Shown piece by piece: positions 1-6,333 of a stretch of 25,290 nucleotides of DNA (within the stretch, counting starts at the first letter, position 1; every line of letters starts with the position of its first letter). The notes beneath the pieces are model-generated. The model had not been told where the DNA came from, did not search any database, and saw nothing but the letters and a program-made list of their open reading frames with translations. Source of the DNA: JAFDVL01 sp043736395 (GTDB lineage: Bacteria > Acidobacteriota > Blastocatellia > RBC074); contig JAYTCQ010000287.1 of assembly GCA_043736395.1 (NCBI GenBank), forward strand, positions 1 to 25,290, read 5' to 3'. The position numbers and the translations under genes are program-made.

Positions 1-1
1 G

Positions 2-100
2 TTGATCATGCCGATCGCGATGGAAAAAGGCTTGCGCTTCGCGATCCGTGAAGGCGGTCGCACCGTCGGCGCCGGCACCATTTCTGATATTGTTGAGTAG
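2..100 (+). CDS. tuf: Elongation factor Tu, C-terminal end (partial)
   Basis: Only the last 32 codons and the TAG stop are inside the window; the 5' part lies upstream. The translated tail reads through PIAMEKGLRFAIREGGRTVG and ends SDIVE, the strongly conserved end of domain III of EF-Tu, the GTPase that brings aminoacyl-tRNA to the ribosome. A tuf gene immediately before rpsJ is the common bacterial junction between the str and S10 operons, so the cluster is probably co-transcribed from upstream of this window. Identification rests on the short but very conserved tail. Confidence 0.95.
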   Translation: MIMPIAMEKGLRFAIREGGRTVGAGTISDIVE

Positions 101-101
101 C

Positions 102-170
102 GATTAGTCTTTGCATTTAGCCATTAGCATTGCTGGTGGCTAACACTGCAAGCTAATAGCTAAGTGCTAA
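102..170. repeat. Heptamer-built inverted repeat between tuf and rpsJ
   Basis: The 73-nt gap between the tuf stop (100) and the rpsJ start (174) is largely an imperfect inverted repeat. The left arm, about 111-138, pairs with the right arm 144-170 at roughly 23 of 27 positions. Both arms run as 7-nt units: TTTAGCC (116-122) and ATTAGCA (123-129) on the left; on the right, read on the opposite strand, TTAGCAC, TTAGCTA and TTAGCTT. No Shine-Dalgarno is visible before the rpsJ ATG. No function is established for this element. Confidence 0.8.
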
Positions 171-173
171 AAT

Positions 174-497
174 ATGCTAAACGAAAAAATCAGAATTAGA
201 CTCAAGGCCTATGATTATCGAGTACTTGATCAATCAACGGCAGAAATAATTGAGACTGCTAAGCGAACTGGAGCTAGGGTGGCGGGACCGATCCCCTTAC
301 CAACCGTCAAAAATAAATGGACGGTACTCAAGTCGCCGCATGTGGATAAAAAATCACGTGAGCAGTTTGAAATTCGCACTCATAAGCGTTTGATGGACAT
401 CCTTGATCCAACCGCACAGACGATGGAAGCTTTGATGAAGCTTGATCTTCCTGCTGGCGTGGACGCGGAAATTAAAGCCTTCGGACGTAACCGATAG
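174..497 (+). CDS. rpsJ: 30S ribosomal protein S10
   Basis: This 107-residue protein has the usual S10 length and signature: an IRIRLKAYDYRVLDQST start, the GPIPLPT loop near residues 39-45 and the SREQFEIRTHKR segment near 61-72. S10 sits in the 30S head and also acts in transcription antitermination with NusB, as known for the family. It is the first gene of the S10 operon, directly after tuf. The ATG at 174 is preceded by the end of a heptamer inverted repeat rather than a Shine-Dalgarno sequence, so initiation may depend on coupling or on an A/T-rich unstructured start. Confidence 0.98.
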   Translation: MLNEKIRIRLKAYDYRVLDQSTAEIIETAKRTGARVAGPIPLPTVKNKWTVLKSPHVDKKSREQFEIRTHKRLMDILDPTAQTMEALMKLDLPAGVDAEIKAFGRNR

Positions 498-570
498 TTT
501 TTAGTTTTGCATCACTAAAATTCGTCGCGGATTGCCTGGGAGCGGTTTGCACTAGACGGAGTAAATTAAA

Positions 571-1200
571 ATGGTGAACGGCATTATTGGTAAAAAGCTG
601 GGTATGACGCAAATCTTTGCGGCAGATGGCACTGTGACACCAGTTACTGTAGTCAAAGCCGGGCCTTGCGTCGTGGTACAGCGAAAGACCGTTTCAACCG
701 ACGGCTACGAAGCTGTGCAGTTGGGGTTTGTGGACGACAAGAGTCCGAAGAATATAAACAAACCGATGAAGGGTCATTTCGACAAAGCAGGTATTCCACC
801 TACAAAGATTCTTAAGGAATTAAGAATCAAGAATGGTGAAGAAGCCACCGTGGGCGACAAAATCTTAATAGATCAATTCGCTGCTGACGATATGGTCGAA
901 GTTATCGGGACTAGTAAAGGTCGCGGTTTTGCGGGCTTTATTAAGCGGCACGGTTTTAGCGGTGGTCGCGCTTCACACGGTTCGATGTTCCATCGCGCTC
1001 CTGGCTCGATTGGTCAATCTGCTTATCCATCACGTGTTATCAAAGGCACAAAGATGGCTGGACACATGGGTGTTGAGCGTAAAACAGTCAAAAATCTAAA
1101 AGTCATGCAAGTCAATGCAGAAGAAAATCTGCTGTTGATTCGCGGCGCGTTGCCCGGGCCTACCGGAAGCATCGTGTTAATTAAAAAAGTTAGTAAGTAA
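571..1200 (+). CDS. rplC: 50S ribosomal protein L3
   Basis: A 209-residue L3, normal for bacteria. The start MVNGIIGKKLGMTQIF and the central basic loop around residues 118-156 (KGRGFAGFIKRHGFSGG, then SHGS and GSIGQS) are the family signature; this loop reaches toward the peptidyl transferase centre. Gln149 in GSIGQ corresponds to the glutamine methylated by PrmB in E. coli, which is known for the family and not shown here. A clear GGAG lies at 558-561, nine bases before the ATG. The 73-nt gap after rpsJ is an exception in this cluster: it has only a short hairpin (TTTTAG/CTAAAA, 499-520). Confidence 0.98.
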   Translation: MVNGIIGKKLGMTQIFAADGTVTPVTVVKAGPCVVVQRKTVSTDGYEAVQLGFVDDKSPKNINKPMKGHFDKAGIPPTKILKELRIKNGEEATVGDKILIDQFAADDMVEVIGTSKGRGFAGFIKRHGFSGGRASHGSMFHRAPGSIGQSAYPSRVIKGTKMAGHMGVERKTVKNLKVMQVNAEENLLLIRGALPGPTGSIVLIKKVSK

Positions 1201-1217
1201 ACAGTCAGGGTGCAGCA

Positions 1218-1844
1218 ATGCCGACGGTTGAAATTAAAAATTTAAGCAATGAAGTGGTGGGCGAAATAAACCTTAGTGATGAGGTTTTTGGCGCTCCTCT
1301 AAACGAAGCGTTGATTTATGACGCTCTGAAGAACTATCAAGCCAATCAACGGCAGGGAAATTCGGCGACGAAAACTCGTGGAAATACCTCTGGTAGTGGC
1401 AAGAAGTTGTGGAAGCAAAAGGGCACTGGTCGTGCTCGAATTGCAAGTTTACGTTCGCCTCTTTGGAAAGGTGGCGGAAACGTTCACGGGCCACAACCTC
1501 GAGATTGGACTTACGAGCTTCCAAAGAAAATGAAGCGCGGCGCGTTAAGATCGGTACTTTCCGAACGATTACGCGAGGGTAATCTTCTTGTTGTTGAAGA
1601 CTTTACTTTAGAAAATCATAAGACTAAGAGTTTTGTGGCAATAGTGAAGGCTTTAGGATTAGACAAGAGAGCGCTTTTTGTAACTGCATCAGCGACAGCT
1701 AATTTTGAAAATGCTTCGCGCAATGTACAAGGAATGACCTTGGCAGTGGATGCAAACGTCAATATTTATGACGTTATTTACCACGAAAAAGTCATTCTCA
1801 CACGCGAAGCAGTTAATGTCCTGCAAGAAAAACTGAGCAAGTAA
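1218..1844 (+). CDS. rplD: 50S ribosomal protein L4
   Basis: A 208-residue L4 with the typical arrangement: a globular N-terminus, an extended basic loop at about residues 44-85 that lines the nascent-peptide exit tunnel (KTRGNTSGSGKKLWKQKGTG, then RARIASLRSPLWKGGG) and a C-terminal globular half. In E. coli, L4 represses its own S10 operon by acting on the leader; whether that happens here is unknown. It lies 17 nt after rplC, with AGGGTG at 1207-1212 as a plausible ribosome binding site, and only 4 nt before rplW. Confidence 0.98.
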   Translation: MPTVEIKNLSNEVVGEINLSDEVFGAPLNEALIYDALKNYQANQRQGNSATKTRGNTSGSGKKLWKQKGTGRARIASLRSPLWKGGGNVHGPQPRDWTYELPKKMKRGALRSVLSERLREGNLLVVEDFTLENHKTKSFVAIVKALGLDKRALFVTASATANFENASRNVQGMTLAVDANVNIYDVIYHEKVILTREAVNVLQEKLSK

Positions 1845-1848
1845 GGTT

Positions 1849-2160
1849 ATGAAAACGATTTGGGATGTAATCAAAGCGCCGGTCGTGACTGAAAAGGCGA
1901 TGAAAGCCAAAGGCGACCTTGGTGAGACAATTGGCAATCAAGTGCTGACTTTTATAGTTGCGCATAGCGCCAATAAAAATAGTATCAAACACGCGGTTGA
2001 GACAATCTTCAAGCGCAAGGTTGGTGCTGTGAGAATTGTCAATGGTCGCGGTCAGGAAGTTCGAAGAGGACGTTTGGTAGGTCGTAAGCCTGATTTTAAA
2101 AAAGCTTATGTTACCTTACAAAAAGGCGAGCGCCTTGACGATTTCGGAGAAGTGATCTAG
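1849..2160 (+). CDS. rplW: 50S ribosomal protein L23
   Basis: A 103-residue L23, recognised from the N-terminal IWDVIKAPVVTEKAM segment, the TFIVAHSANKNSIKHAVE helix region and the GRKPDFKKAYVTL strand near the end. L23 borders the exit tunnel and in bacteria docks trigger factor and SRP; the conserved acidic docking residue may be E16 in VTEKA. The gene begins 4 nt after the rplD stop, and the AAGG at 1843-1846 overlaps that stop, so the two are probably translationally coupled. Confidence 0.98.
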   Translation: MKTIWDVIKAPVVTEKAMKAKGDLGETIGNQVLTFIVAHSANKNSIKHAVETIFKRKVGAVRIVNGRGQEVRRGRLVGRKPDFKKAYVTLQKGERLDDFGEVI

Positions 2161-2200
2161 CTCAGGAACGAGTTTTATCCGGTATTTACTGGAGTGAATG

Positions 2201-3025
2201 ATGGGAATTAAGAAGCTTACACCAACAAGTCCAGCACGGCGTTTTCAGACGTATCTCACCAATGATGAGTTAACGACTGATAAACCCTACAAGCCGTTGA
2301 CCTCGCATAAATCGCGTATTAACGGTCGTAATAATTTAGGGCGAATTACAATCAGGCATCGCGGACAGGGTCATAAACGTCAATACCGAATTATTGACTT
2401 TAAGCGTGATAAAGCCGGGATTCCCGCTAAAGTCGCGACCATTGAATATGATCCGAATCGTTCGGCGAGAATCGCGCTCTTGAATTATGTAGACGGCGAG
2501 AAACGATACATTTTGGCTCCAGTTGGAATTAGTGTTGGGCAGGAAATTCTTTCCGGAGTTGGAGCTGATATTCTGGTGGGTAACGCATTACCGCTGAAGA
2601 ATATTCCTCTAGGTACACAGGTTCATAATATTGAGCTTCGACCGGGTAAGGGCGGGCAAATGGCGCGGAGCGCCGGAAGTTTTGCTCAGCTTGTAGCTAA
2701 AGAAGCTGGGATGGCGCAGTTACGATTACCCTCTGGCGAAATTCGTAAAGTACCTGTTGAGTGTATGGCAACGATTGGTCAAGTGGGAAATACCGAGCAT
2801 GAGAACGTTTCTCTTGGAAAAGCAGGACGTTCACGTTGGTTGGGAAAACGTCCTTCAGTGCGCGGTGTTGTGATGAATCCAGTCGATCATCCGCATGGTG
2901 GTGGAGAAGGTCGTACCTCTGGTGGACGCAATCCGGTTACTCCTTGGGGTAAACCTACTCGTGGATACAAGACACGTTCTAATAAGCGTACCGACAAATT
3001 TATTGTCAAACGGAGAACGAAGTAA
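2201..3025 (+). CDS. rplB: 50S ribosomal protein L2
   Basis: A 274-residue L2, full length for the family. The N-terminal OB-like RNA-binding domain (GRITIRHRGQGHKRQYRIID near residues 47-67), the SH3-like domain and the C-terminal motif MNPVDHPHGGGEGRTSGG (about 225-242) are present. The last holds the histidine implicated in peptidyl transferase function in studies of E. coli L2. Two ATGs are in tandem at 2198 and 2201. The GGAG at 2191-2194 lies six bases before the second and only three before the first, so 2201 (MGIKKLTPTSP) is preferred, also matching the family start. Confidence 0.98.
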   Translation: MGIKKLTPTSPARRFQTYLTNDELTTDKPYKPLTSHKSRINGRNNLGRITIRHRGQGHKRQYRIIDFKRDKAGIPAKVATIEYDPNRSARIALLNYVDGEKRYILAPVGISVGQEILSGVGADILVGNALPLKNIPLGTQVHNIELRPGKGGQMARSAGSFAQLVAKEAGMAQLRLPSGEIRKVPVECMATIGQVGNTEHENVSLGKAGRSRWLGKRPSVRGVVMNPVDHPHGGGEGRTSGGRNPVTPWGKPTRGYKTRSNKRTDKFIVKRRTK

Positions 3026-3028
3026 AAA

Positions 3029-3101
3029 GGTGTGAGGTGGCAGGTGTCGGGTACCAGATCAAGAGATCAAACCTGAAACCTATTACCCAAAACCCGAAAC
3101 C
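3029..3101. repeat. Heptamer inverted repeat between rplB and rpsS
   Basis: The 85-nt gap is filled from 3 nt after the rplB stop to 9 nt before the rpsS ATG by two arms of 7-nt units. Left arm: GGTGTGA, GGTGGCA, GGTGTCG, GGTACCA at 3029-3056. Right arm, on the opposite strand: GGTTTCG, GGTTTTG, GGTAATA, GGTTTCA, GGTTTGA across 3067-3101. Between them, GATC-aaga-GATC (3057-3068) forms the turn. The consensus GGTNTCN is the same family as the GGTGTCA array before rpsK. The strict 7-nt period across nine units is read directly from the sequence. Confidence 0.88.
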
Positions 3102-3110
3102 AGAAAATTT

Positions 3111-3395
3111 ATGGCACGTTCAGTAAAAAAGGGACCGTTTGTTGATAAGCATCTTGAAAAGGCGATAGACAAGATGAACGCTGCGCGAGAAAAGAAAGTC
3201 CATAAGACTTGGTCGCGGCGCTCAACTTTGACACCTGATATGGTGGGTCATACGCTTGCTTGTCACAATGGGAAAAAATTTATTCCAGTTTACGTGACTG
3301 AAAATATGGTAGGTCACAAGTTAGGTGAGTTTTCGCCTACAAGAACATTTAAAGGCCACGCGGATAAATCAGAAAAATCTGCAGGCAAGAGATAG
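3111..3395 (+). CDS. rpsS: 30S ribosomal protein S19
   Basis: A 94-residue S19 with the MARSVKKGPFVDKHL start, the TWSRRSTLTPDMVGHT segment (about 34-49) and the C-terminal GHKLGEFSPTRTFKGH motif (about 68-83). S19 sits in the 30S head next to S13 and contacts the tRNA-bridging region. The start codon is preceded by CAGAAAATTT, with no Shine-Dalgarno, directly after a heptamer inverted repeat that fills the gap from rplB. Confidence 0.98.
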   Translation: MARSVKKGPFVDKHLEKAIDKMNAAREKKVHKTWSRRSTLTPDMVGHTLACHNGKKFIPVYVTENMVGHKLGEFSPTRTFKGHADKSEKSAGKR

Positions 3396-3464
3396 TGATT
3401 GAATGATGAGCGCAACGGATAGGGGATAACCCTTATCTGGATTGCACTCAGCATTCCTAATTCA
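3396..3464. repeat. Long imperfect hairpin between rpsS and rplV
   Basis: The sequence can be paired almost continuously from the base after the rpsS stop to 11 nt before the rplV ATG. The apex is GATA-GGG (3418-3424) with CCC-T-TATC (3430-3437), loop GGATAA or similar. Below it, ATGATGAGCGCAA (3403-3415) matches the complement of TTGCACTCAGCAT (3442-3454) at 11 of 13 positions, and TGATTG (3396-3401) closes with bases near 3456-3464. A 7-nt unit is not obvious in this copy. It could act in mRNA folding or be a degenerate member of the repeat family. Confidence 0.75.
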
Positions 3465-3475
3465 TCGTTGGAATT

Positions 3476-3844
3476 ATGGAAGCACAAGCATCGGTCAAGA
3501 ATATCAAAGGTTCATCTCAGAAAGCCAAACTGGTCATTGATTTGATTCGTGGTCGTAAGGTGAATGAGGCTTTGTCAATTCTGAAGTTTACTAATAAACG
3601 CGCCACCCATCCAGTCGAGATGGTACTGCGGTCAGCAATTGCCAATGCCGCAGTAAAAGCGGAAGCTGCCAATGTCATTGTTGATCCTGATGATTTGTAT
3701 GTCAGCGAATGTTTTGTTGGCAAGGGCGTAACAAAAAATCGCCGACGCGTTCGTCCGGCTCCTATGGGACGTGCTTATCGCGAGCGTCGTCACTACAGCC
3801 ACATCACCATTTGCGTTTCCAATGAAAAGGAAGCAGGCAACTAA
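3476..3844 (+). CDS. rplV: 50S ribosomal protein L22
   Basis: A 122-residue L22 beginning MEAQASVKNIKGSSQKAKLV. It has the conserved DLIRGRKVNEALSILKF helix (about 22-38) and the long beta-hairpin near residues 80-100 (GVTKNRRRVRPAPMGRAYR) that forms the tunnel constriction with L4 and is the site of macrolide-resistance changes in other bacteria. The start follows a long hairpin; upstream bases GTTGGAATT give at best a GGA, so the Shine-Dalgarno is weak. rpsC follows after 12 nt. Confidence 0.98.
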   Translation: MEAQASVKNIKGSSQKAKLVIDLIRGRKVNEALSILKFTNKRATHPVEMVLRSAIANAAVKAEAANVIVDPDDLYVSECFVGKGVTKNRRRVRPAPMGRAYRERRHYSHITICVSNEKEAGN

Positions 3845-3856
3845 AACGGAGTTACG

Positions 3857-4507
3857 ATGGGTCAGAAAGTTCACCCTTACGGTTTCAGGCTTGGATACAA
3901 TCGCGGATGGCATTCCCGTTGGTACGCCAAAAAAGATTTTGGCAAGCTCCTGCTTGAAGACCTTAAGTTGAAAAAAGAGTTGAAGAAGCGTTTTGAGAGT
4001 GCTGGTGTCTCTCAGATCGAAATTGATCGCGCCGCTAATCGCTTGAAAATTATTATCCATACTTCGCGTCCAGGTATTATCATTGGGCGTAAAGGATCAG
4101 AAATTGATAAGCTCAAGCAGGAAATCGGTCGGCGTACCGGGCGTGATGTCTTCATCAATATTCAGGAGATTCATAAACCTGAACTGAACGCTCAACTGCA
4201 AGCCGAGAAGATTGCGCAGCAGTTAGAGAAACGTGTAGCTTTCCGACGTGCTTTACGCAAAAGCTTGGAAGAAGCTCAGCGATTTGGCGCTCAGGGAATC
4301 AAGGTTCGTATTTCAGGACGCTTGAATGGAGCAGAAATTGCTCGTTCTGAATGGGCATTGCAAGGTCGTTTGCCTTTGCATACGCTGCGCGCGGATATTG
4401 ACTATGGTTTTGCCGAGGCACATACAACTTACGGTGTGATCGGAATTAAAGTGTGGATTTATCGCGGAGACATTATGAATGCTCGCGAAGCAATGATGAA
4501 ACGATAA
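3857..4507 (+). CDS. rpsC: 30S ribosomal protein S3
   Basis: A 216-residue S3 with MGQKVHPYGFRLGYNRGWHS at the N-terminus, a type II KH domain whose GRKG motif is residues 77-80 (IIIGRKGSEI), and the C-terminal domain containing VRISGRLNGAEIARSEW and the TTYGVIGIKVWIYRGD strand. S3 lies at the mRNA entry channel and contributes to the ribosome helicase. A GGAG at 3848-3851, five bases before the ATG, is a good ribosome binding site. The protein ends soon after the conserved core, without the long acidic tail seen in some phyla. Confidence 0.98.
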   Translation: MGQKVHPYGFRLGYNRGWHSRWYAKKDFGKLLLEDLKLKKELKKRFESAGVSQIEIDRAANRLKIIIHTSRPGIIIGRKGSEIDKLKQEIGRRTGRDVFINIQEIHKPELNAQLQAEKIAQQLEKRVAFRRALRKSLEEAQRFGAQGIKVRISGRLNGAEIARSEWALQGRLPLHTLRADIDYGFAEAHTTYGVIGIKVWIYRGDIMNAREAMMKR

Positions 4508-4508
4508 T

Positions 4509-4591
4509 GATTTCGGAATGCGGATTTCGGTATGCGGATTGAAAGCCGCACCGAAATTAAATCCGCAATCCGCGATCCCAAATCCGAAATC
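4509..4591. repeat. Heptamer inverted repeat between rpsC and rplP
   Basis: This is the clearest copy inside the operon. The left arm is GATTTCG, GAATGCG, GATTTCG, GTATGCG, GATT (4509-4540). The right arm on the opposite strand is GATTTCG, GATTTGG, GATCGCG, GATTGCG, GATTTA (4558-4591). About 25 of 32 bases pair in that register. An alternative nested fold pairs ATTTCGGT (4524-4531) perfectly with ACCGAAAT (4550-4557) and GCGG (4534-4537) with CCGC (4546-4549), so the element can slip between registers. It leaves 1 nt after the rpsC stop and 5 nt before the rplP ATG unpaired. Confidence 0.92.
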
Positions 4592-4596
4592 AAATT

Positions 4597-5034
4597 ATGG
4601 CTGAGTATAAAACTCCAAAAAAGGTTAAATATCGTCGCCAGCAGCGTGGTCGCAGAGCTGGGACTGCACAGCGAGGTGCTGAGGTCGCGTTCGGTGAATT
4701 TGCTCTAAAAGCAACTGAGGCCGCGTGGATTACTGGTAAGCAAATCGAAGCTGGTCGTATTGCAATCACTCGTCACGTAAAGCGTGGTGGTAAGCTTTGG
4801 ATTCGTATTTTTCCAGATAAGCCGATCACTAAAAAGCCCGCTGAAACTCGTATGGGTAAAGGTAAAGGCGCACCCGAAGGTTGGGTGGCAGTAGTCAAGC
4901 CAGGACGCATCATCTTTGAAATGGAAGGCGTGACCCGGGAATTGGCTTTAGAAGCAATGCGTTTGGCTGCGGCAAAACTTCCGATTAAAACTAAGTTCGT
5001 CACTCGTGAAGAACAAGAGGGAGGCATGCTATGA
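4597..5034 (+). CDS. rplP: 50S ribosomal protein L16
   Basis: A 145-residue L16, slightly longer than the E. coli protein. Recognised by KKVKYRRQQRGRRAG near the start, the FGEFALKATEAAWITGKQIEA segment (about 32-52), GGKLWIRIFPDKP (about 64-76) and RMGKGKGAPEGWVAVVKPG (about 85-103). L16 binds near the A site and helps accommodate tRNA. The start is preceded by GAAATCAAATT, with no Shine-Dalgarno, immediately after a heptamer inverted repeat. Its TGA stop overlaps the rpmC start (ATGA at 5031-5034). Confidence 0.98.
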   Translation: MAEYKTPKKVKYRRQQRGRRAGTAQRGAEVAFGEFALKATEAAWITGKQIEAGRIAITRHVKRGGKLWIRIFPDKPITKKPAETRMGKGKGAPEGWVAVVKPGRIIFEMEGVTRELALEAMRLAAAKLPIKTKFVTREEQEGGML

Positions 5035-5237
5035 ACCCCAAACTCGTAGATACACGTAAACTTTCCAACGAAGAATTAGCTGCGCGCGAATTGCAACTAC
5101 GCGAATCAATGTTTCGCCTCAACTTTAAAAAAGTTTTGGGTGACATTGAAACTGTTGGACAGATTCGTAAAAACAAGAAAGAACTGGCGCGAGTCAAGAC
5201 ACTGCTGAGTGCGCGTGCGCTGGGGATAGAGAAATAA
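5031..5237 (+). CDS. rpmC: 50S ribosomal protein L29
   Basis: A 68-residue L29, two helices: TRKLSNEELAARELQLRESMFRLNF and the ARVKTLLSARALGIEK tail. It lies near the tunnel exit beside L23. The start overlaps the rplP stop by 4 nt (ATGA), and GGGAGG at 5019-5024 inside rplP is placed six bases before the ATG, so translation is clearly coupled to rplP. rpsQ follows after 13 nt. Confidence 0.97.
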   Translation: MNPKLVDTRKLSNEELAARELQLRESMFRLNFKKVLGDIETVGQIRKNKKELARVKTLLSARALGIEK

Positions 5238-5250
5238 GCGTAATCCAGTT

Positions 5251-5547
5251 ATGTCAGAAACTAATATTGCAGTTGAAGCCAGTGCTACTTCTACCCAGGG
5301 TCGTCGCAGCGAAAAAATTGGCATCGTGTCCAGCGACAAAATGCTGAAAACCGTTGTCGTTCGTGTGGACAGATTGATCAAGCATCCGATTTACAAGCGA
5401 TATGTGCGTCGTCGTAATAAATTTATGGCGCACAATGAAATTGAAGGCGTATCAATCGGTGATCGAGTTCGCATTGTTGAGACACGGCCACTTTCCGCGA
5501 GAAAGCGTTGGCAGGTGGTAGAAGTTTTGCGTAAGGCAAGTAAATAG
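5251..5547 (+). CDS. rpsQ: 30S ribosomal protein S17
   Basis: A 98-residue S17. The OB-fold core is recognised from IGIVSSDKMLKTVVVRVDR (about 23-41), KHPIYKRYVRRRNKFMAHNE and the GDRVRIVETRPLSARKRWQVVEVL stretch near the end. The first 18 or so residues (SETNIAVEASATSTQG) are a low-complexity extension compared with the roughly 84-residue E. coli protein; an internal start giving a shorter protein is not evident because no ATG, GTG or TTG with a ribosome binding site is seen near residue 18. No clear Shine-Dalgarno precedes the annotated ATG. Confidence 0.96.
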   Translation: MSETNIAVEASATSTQGRRSEKIGIVSSDKMLKTVVVRVDRLIKHPIYKRYVRRRNKFMAHNEIEGVSIGDRVRIVETRPLSARKRWQVVEVLRKASK

Positions 5548-5553
5548 CAGGAA

Positions 5554-5606
5554 AGATTTTAGATGCTGGATGCGAGGTCAAAACTAACATCTAGTTACTA
5601 GAATCT
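5554..5606. repeat. Heptamer inverted repeat between rpsQ and rplN
   Basis: Left arm units AGATTTT, AGATGCT, GGATGCG occupy 5554-5574. On the opposite strand the right arm reads AGATTCT, AGTAACT, AGATGTT across 5586-5606. The unit is about AGATNNT. Pairing between arms is moderate (about 14 of 21 bases), so this copy looks degraded, but the 7-nt phase is kept in both arms. It begins 6 nt after the rpsQ stop. Confidence 0.68.
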
Positions 5607-5611
5607 ATATC

Positions 5612-5628
5612 TGCTTTCGGAGAAAGCA
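5612..5628 (+). promoter_or_regulatory. Shine-Dalgarno presented in a hairpin loop before rplN
   Basis: TGCTTT (5612-5617) and AAAGCA (5623-5628) are perfectly complementary and enclose the five-base loop CGGAG, which contains the GGAG Shine-Dalgarno (5619-5622) eight bases before the rplN ATG. The geometry would display the ribosome binding site in the loop of the stem. The pairing is seen directly; any regulatory meaning is inference. Confidence 0.6.
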
Positions 5629-5630
5629 TT

Positions 5631-5999
5631 ATGGTTCAAATGAGATCGGTTCTGGATGTTGCTGATAACTCCGGAGCTAAGAAAATTTCGATGATCGGTT
5701 CTCTTGGTGGTAGCACAGGTAAGCGTGCAAGCATCGGCGATATTATTACGGCTTCGGTCAAGGAAGCGAACCCCGATGGCACTGTGAAGAAAAAACAAGT
5801 GGTTAAGGCTGTGATTGTTCGAACTCGTAAAGAAGTCCGACGCAAAGATGGAACCTATATTCGCTTTGATCAAAATGCGGCAGTCATTGTGAAGGCAGAT
5901 GGTGAACCAGTTGGAACTCGCGTCTTCGGGCCAGTGGCTCGCGAATTGAGAGAGCGTGGCTTTATGAAAATCGTCAGCCTCGCTCCAGAAGTGATCTAA
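5631..5999 (+). CDS. rplN: 50S ribosomal protein L14
   Basis: A 122-residue L14, exactly the usual bacterial length. Signature segments are VLDVADNSGAKKISMIGSLGG (about residues 6-26), IGDIITASVKEANPDG and VKAVIVRTRKEVRRKDGTYIRFDQNAAVIV (about 51-85), ending with RELRERGFMKIVSLAPEVI. L14 sits on the 50S face that contacts the small subunit and is the docking site for the silencing factor RsfS in other bacteria. It opens the spc operon portion. A GGAG is eight bases upstream, in the loop of a small hairpin. Confidence 0.98.
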   Translation: MVQMRSVLDVADNSGAKKISMIGSLGGSTGKRASIGDIITASVKEANPDGTVKKKQVVKAVIVRTRKEVRRKDGTYIRFDQNAAVIVKADGEPVGTRVFGPVARELRERGFMKIVSLAPEVI

Positions 6000-6017
6000 A
6001 ATTTAAGGTTTAGTGTA

Positions 6018-6329
6018 ATGAAAATCAAAAAAGGCGATCAAATTTTAGTAATAGCTGGACGCGACAAAGGTAAGCGCGGGCGCGTTACTGAAGTTATCAA
6101 AAGTAAAGATAGAGTTTTGGTAGAAGGAGTTGGGATGATCAAGAAAGCGACTCGTCCAAACCCTAATGCCGGAATTCAAGGCGGAATTATCGAGAAAGAA
6201 GCTCCCATTCACGCCTCAAACGTAATGTTAATCGAACCAAGTACCGGAAACCCAACACGAGTGGGCTACAAAGTTGTAGACGGTAAAAAAGTTCGGGTCT
6301 CACGAAAAACTGGCGCAGTAATTGAGTAA
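6018..6329 (+). CDS. rplX: 50S ribosomal protein L24
   Basis: A 103-residue L24 with the KOW motif at residues 5-25 (GDQILVIAGRDKGKRGRVTEV) and the following VEGVGMIKKATRPNP loop, both typical. L24 is an early 50S assembly initiator that binds the 5' region of 23S rRNA. AAGG at 6005-6008 is a weak, somewhat distant ribosome binding site. The rplE start lies 4 nt after its stop. Confidence 0.97.
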   Translation: MKIKKGDQILVIAGRDKGKRGRVTEVIKSKDRVLVEGVGMIKKATRPNPNAGIQGGIIEKEAPIHASNVMLIEPSTGNPTRVGYKVVDGKKVRVSRKTGAVIE

Positions 6330-6333
6330 AGTT

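Noticed and set aside
3632..4060. 142-codon minus-strand open frame opposite rplV and rpsC
   Set aside because: Shadow of two intact ribosomal genes, no recognisable domains.
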